Notes under the pieces: model-generated
Told to the model about the DNA's origin: nothing
The model's database searches: none
The model's input: only the letters and a program-made list of their open reading frames with translations
Translations under genes and position numbers: made by a program
DNA from: Nocardioides sp.
GTDB lineage: Bacteria > Actinomycetota > Actinomycetes > Propionibacteriales > Nocardioidaceae
Direction of reading: 5' to 3'
NCBI GenBank assembly: GCA_030452025.1
Contig: JAKDNC010000207.1
Location: 1-6,523 of the forward strand
DNA: 6,523 nt
Shown here: positions 6,215 through 6,523 of the stretch, piece by piece
Layout of the letters: each line of letters starts with the position of its first letter
Numbering within the stretch: the stretch's first letter is position 1

Positions 6215-6298
6215 CGACGAAGAGTGGGGACTTTCTACTGGCCACCACTGGGGACCACTACCTGGCCACCAGTGGGGACTTTTTCATGGCCACGGACA
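6215..6298. repeat. Right IS end with three subterminal repeats
   Basis: On the minus strand, reading inward from 6298, the end shows TGTC and then three TGGCCA/GTCCCC sets, finishing with the 17-mer shared with the left end. The block GTCCCCA(C/G)TGGTGGCCA is nearly duplicated here. The extra set relative to the left end makes the two ends unequal, as in other IS21 elements. Confidence 0.8.
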
Positions 6299-6304
6299 AG
6301 CTGG
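6299..6304. repeat. Target-site duplication, right copy (AGCTGG)
   Basis: AGCTGG directly follows the GACA end of the IS and matches 3665-3670. Removing the IS and one copy rejoins the original sequence. Confidence 0.88.
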
Positions 6305-6332
6305 CGGATCTCGTCTTCCATCTCTGTCCGGC

Positions 6333-6357
6333 GGCACGCTCCAGCGGAGTCGGTGCC
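6333..6357 (-). terminator. Possible hairpin terminator upstream of the IS
   Basis: GGCAC (6333-6337) pairs with GTGCC (6353-6357), and inside it CTCC (6339-6342) pairs with GGAG (6346-6349), with a small internal loop. It follows the possible upstream gene by about 27 bases. There is no T-tract, and the stem is interrupted, so the assignment is weak. Confidence 0.3.
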
Positions 6358-6383
6358 AGTTCGGCTTCGCGGTTCTCACGCCC

Positions 6384-6523
6384 TCAGGGGGTGCCCCAGT
6401 TGCCCAGGGTGCCTTCGTCGATCACCCACCGCGGGAAGACGCTCAGCTCTGGGTGAGCACCACACTGGGCTCGTCGCGTCAGCGAGAGCGGTGCCCCACC
6501 CGCGGACGCGGTCGGGCTGGGTT
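6384..6523 (-). CDS. Possible C-terminal end of a gene entering the window (partial)
   Basis: An open frame from the window edge to a TGA at 6384-6386 gives 45 residues ending VIDEGTLGNWGTP. The last 21 codons have G or C at the third position in 20 cases, which is strongly coding-like here. The preceding 23 codons do so in only about 14, which is unconvincing and might reflect a frameshift or chance. No start codon is in the window and I do not recognise the family. A hairpin follows the stop. Confidence 0.35.
   Translation of the reverse strand, partial: PSPTASAGGAPLSLTRRAQCGAHPELSVFPRWVIDEGTLGNWGTP

Larger units (their letters stand above)
3671..6298 (-). mobile_element. Complete IS21-family insertion sequence
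   Basis: The element is 2,628 bp long and carries istA and istB in the standard order. Both ends begin TGTC and share repeated blocks TGGCCA and GTCCCC plus an identical inner 17-mer (left 3714-3730, right 6215-6231). It is flanked by the perfect 6-bp direct repeat AGCTGG, within the target-duplication range known for the family. Both genes are open and keep their catalytic motifs, so the copy looks recently acquired and possibly active. It inserted between the lipoprotein gene and whatever lies upstream. I cannot assign it to a named IS. Confidence 0.93.

Noticed and set aside
6215..6298. Short spaced repeats resembling a small CRISPR array
   Set aside because: The units are imperfect, only three in number, and are matched in inverted form at the other IS end, so they are transposase binding repeats.
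6103..6456. Plus-strand open frame crossing the right IS boundary
   Set aside because: It is mostly translation of the IS end repeats (repeated ATSGD-like units) and runs antisense to the istA start.

Overview
The window is GC-rich DNA in which nearly every credible gene uses G or C at the third codon position. Protein families and gene style (a membrane-anchored sulfite-oxidase-fold protein, a Ser-rich lipoprotein, an actinobacterial-type IS21 element, frequent GTG/TTG starts) point to an actinomycete. I cannot place it below phylum level. All supported genes lie on the minus strand, so transcription runs from the high coordinates towards position 1.

Layout, in transcriptional order. (1) At 6384-6523 there is an open frame that may be the C-terminal end of a gene running in from outside the window. 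(2) From 3671 to 6298 there is one complete IS21-family insertion sequence of 2,628 bp. It has istA (DDE transposase) and istB (AAA+ helper ATPase) overlapping by four bases, related multi-repeat ends beginning TGTC, and a perfect 6-bp target duplication AGCTGG on both sides. A 12-bp hairpin buries the likely istA ribosome binding site. (3) From 2860 to 3549 there is a secreted lipoprotein of unknown function; the IS sits 121 bp upstream of its start. (4) A short intergenic stretch carries a strong hairpin, probably the lipoprotein terminator, followed by long C homopolymers. (5) Between 92 and 2704 lies a tight three-gene operon: a SAM-dependent methyltransferase, a membrane cytochrome b561-like/molybdopterin oxidoreductase fusion, and a four-helix membrane protein. 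The junctions are an ATGA overlap and a one-base gap, which suggests translational coupling.

The operon looks like an extracytoplasmic molybdenum-cofactor redox unit: an N-terminal membrane part that probably binds haem, an outward-facing sulfite-oxidase-like domain, and a small membrane partner. The substrate cannot be read from the sequence, and the role of the methyltransferase is open.

The most notable points are the RBS-hiding hairpin before istA, the TTGACA hexamer at the outward end of the IS facing the lipoprotein gene, the conserved-looking but unassigned operon, and two patches of C homopolymers (2753-2791 and 5903-5970) that may be sequence or assembly artefacts. I found no tRNA, rRNA, CRISPR array or defence system.
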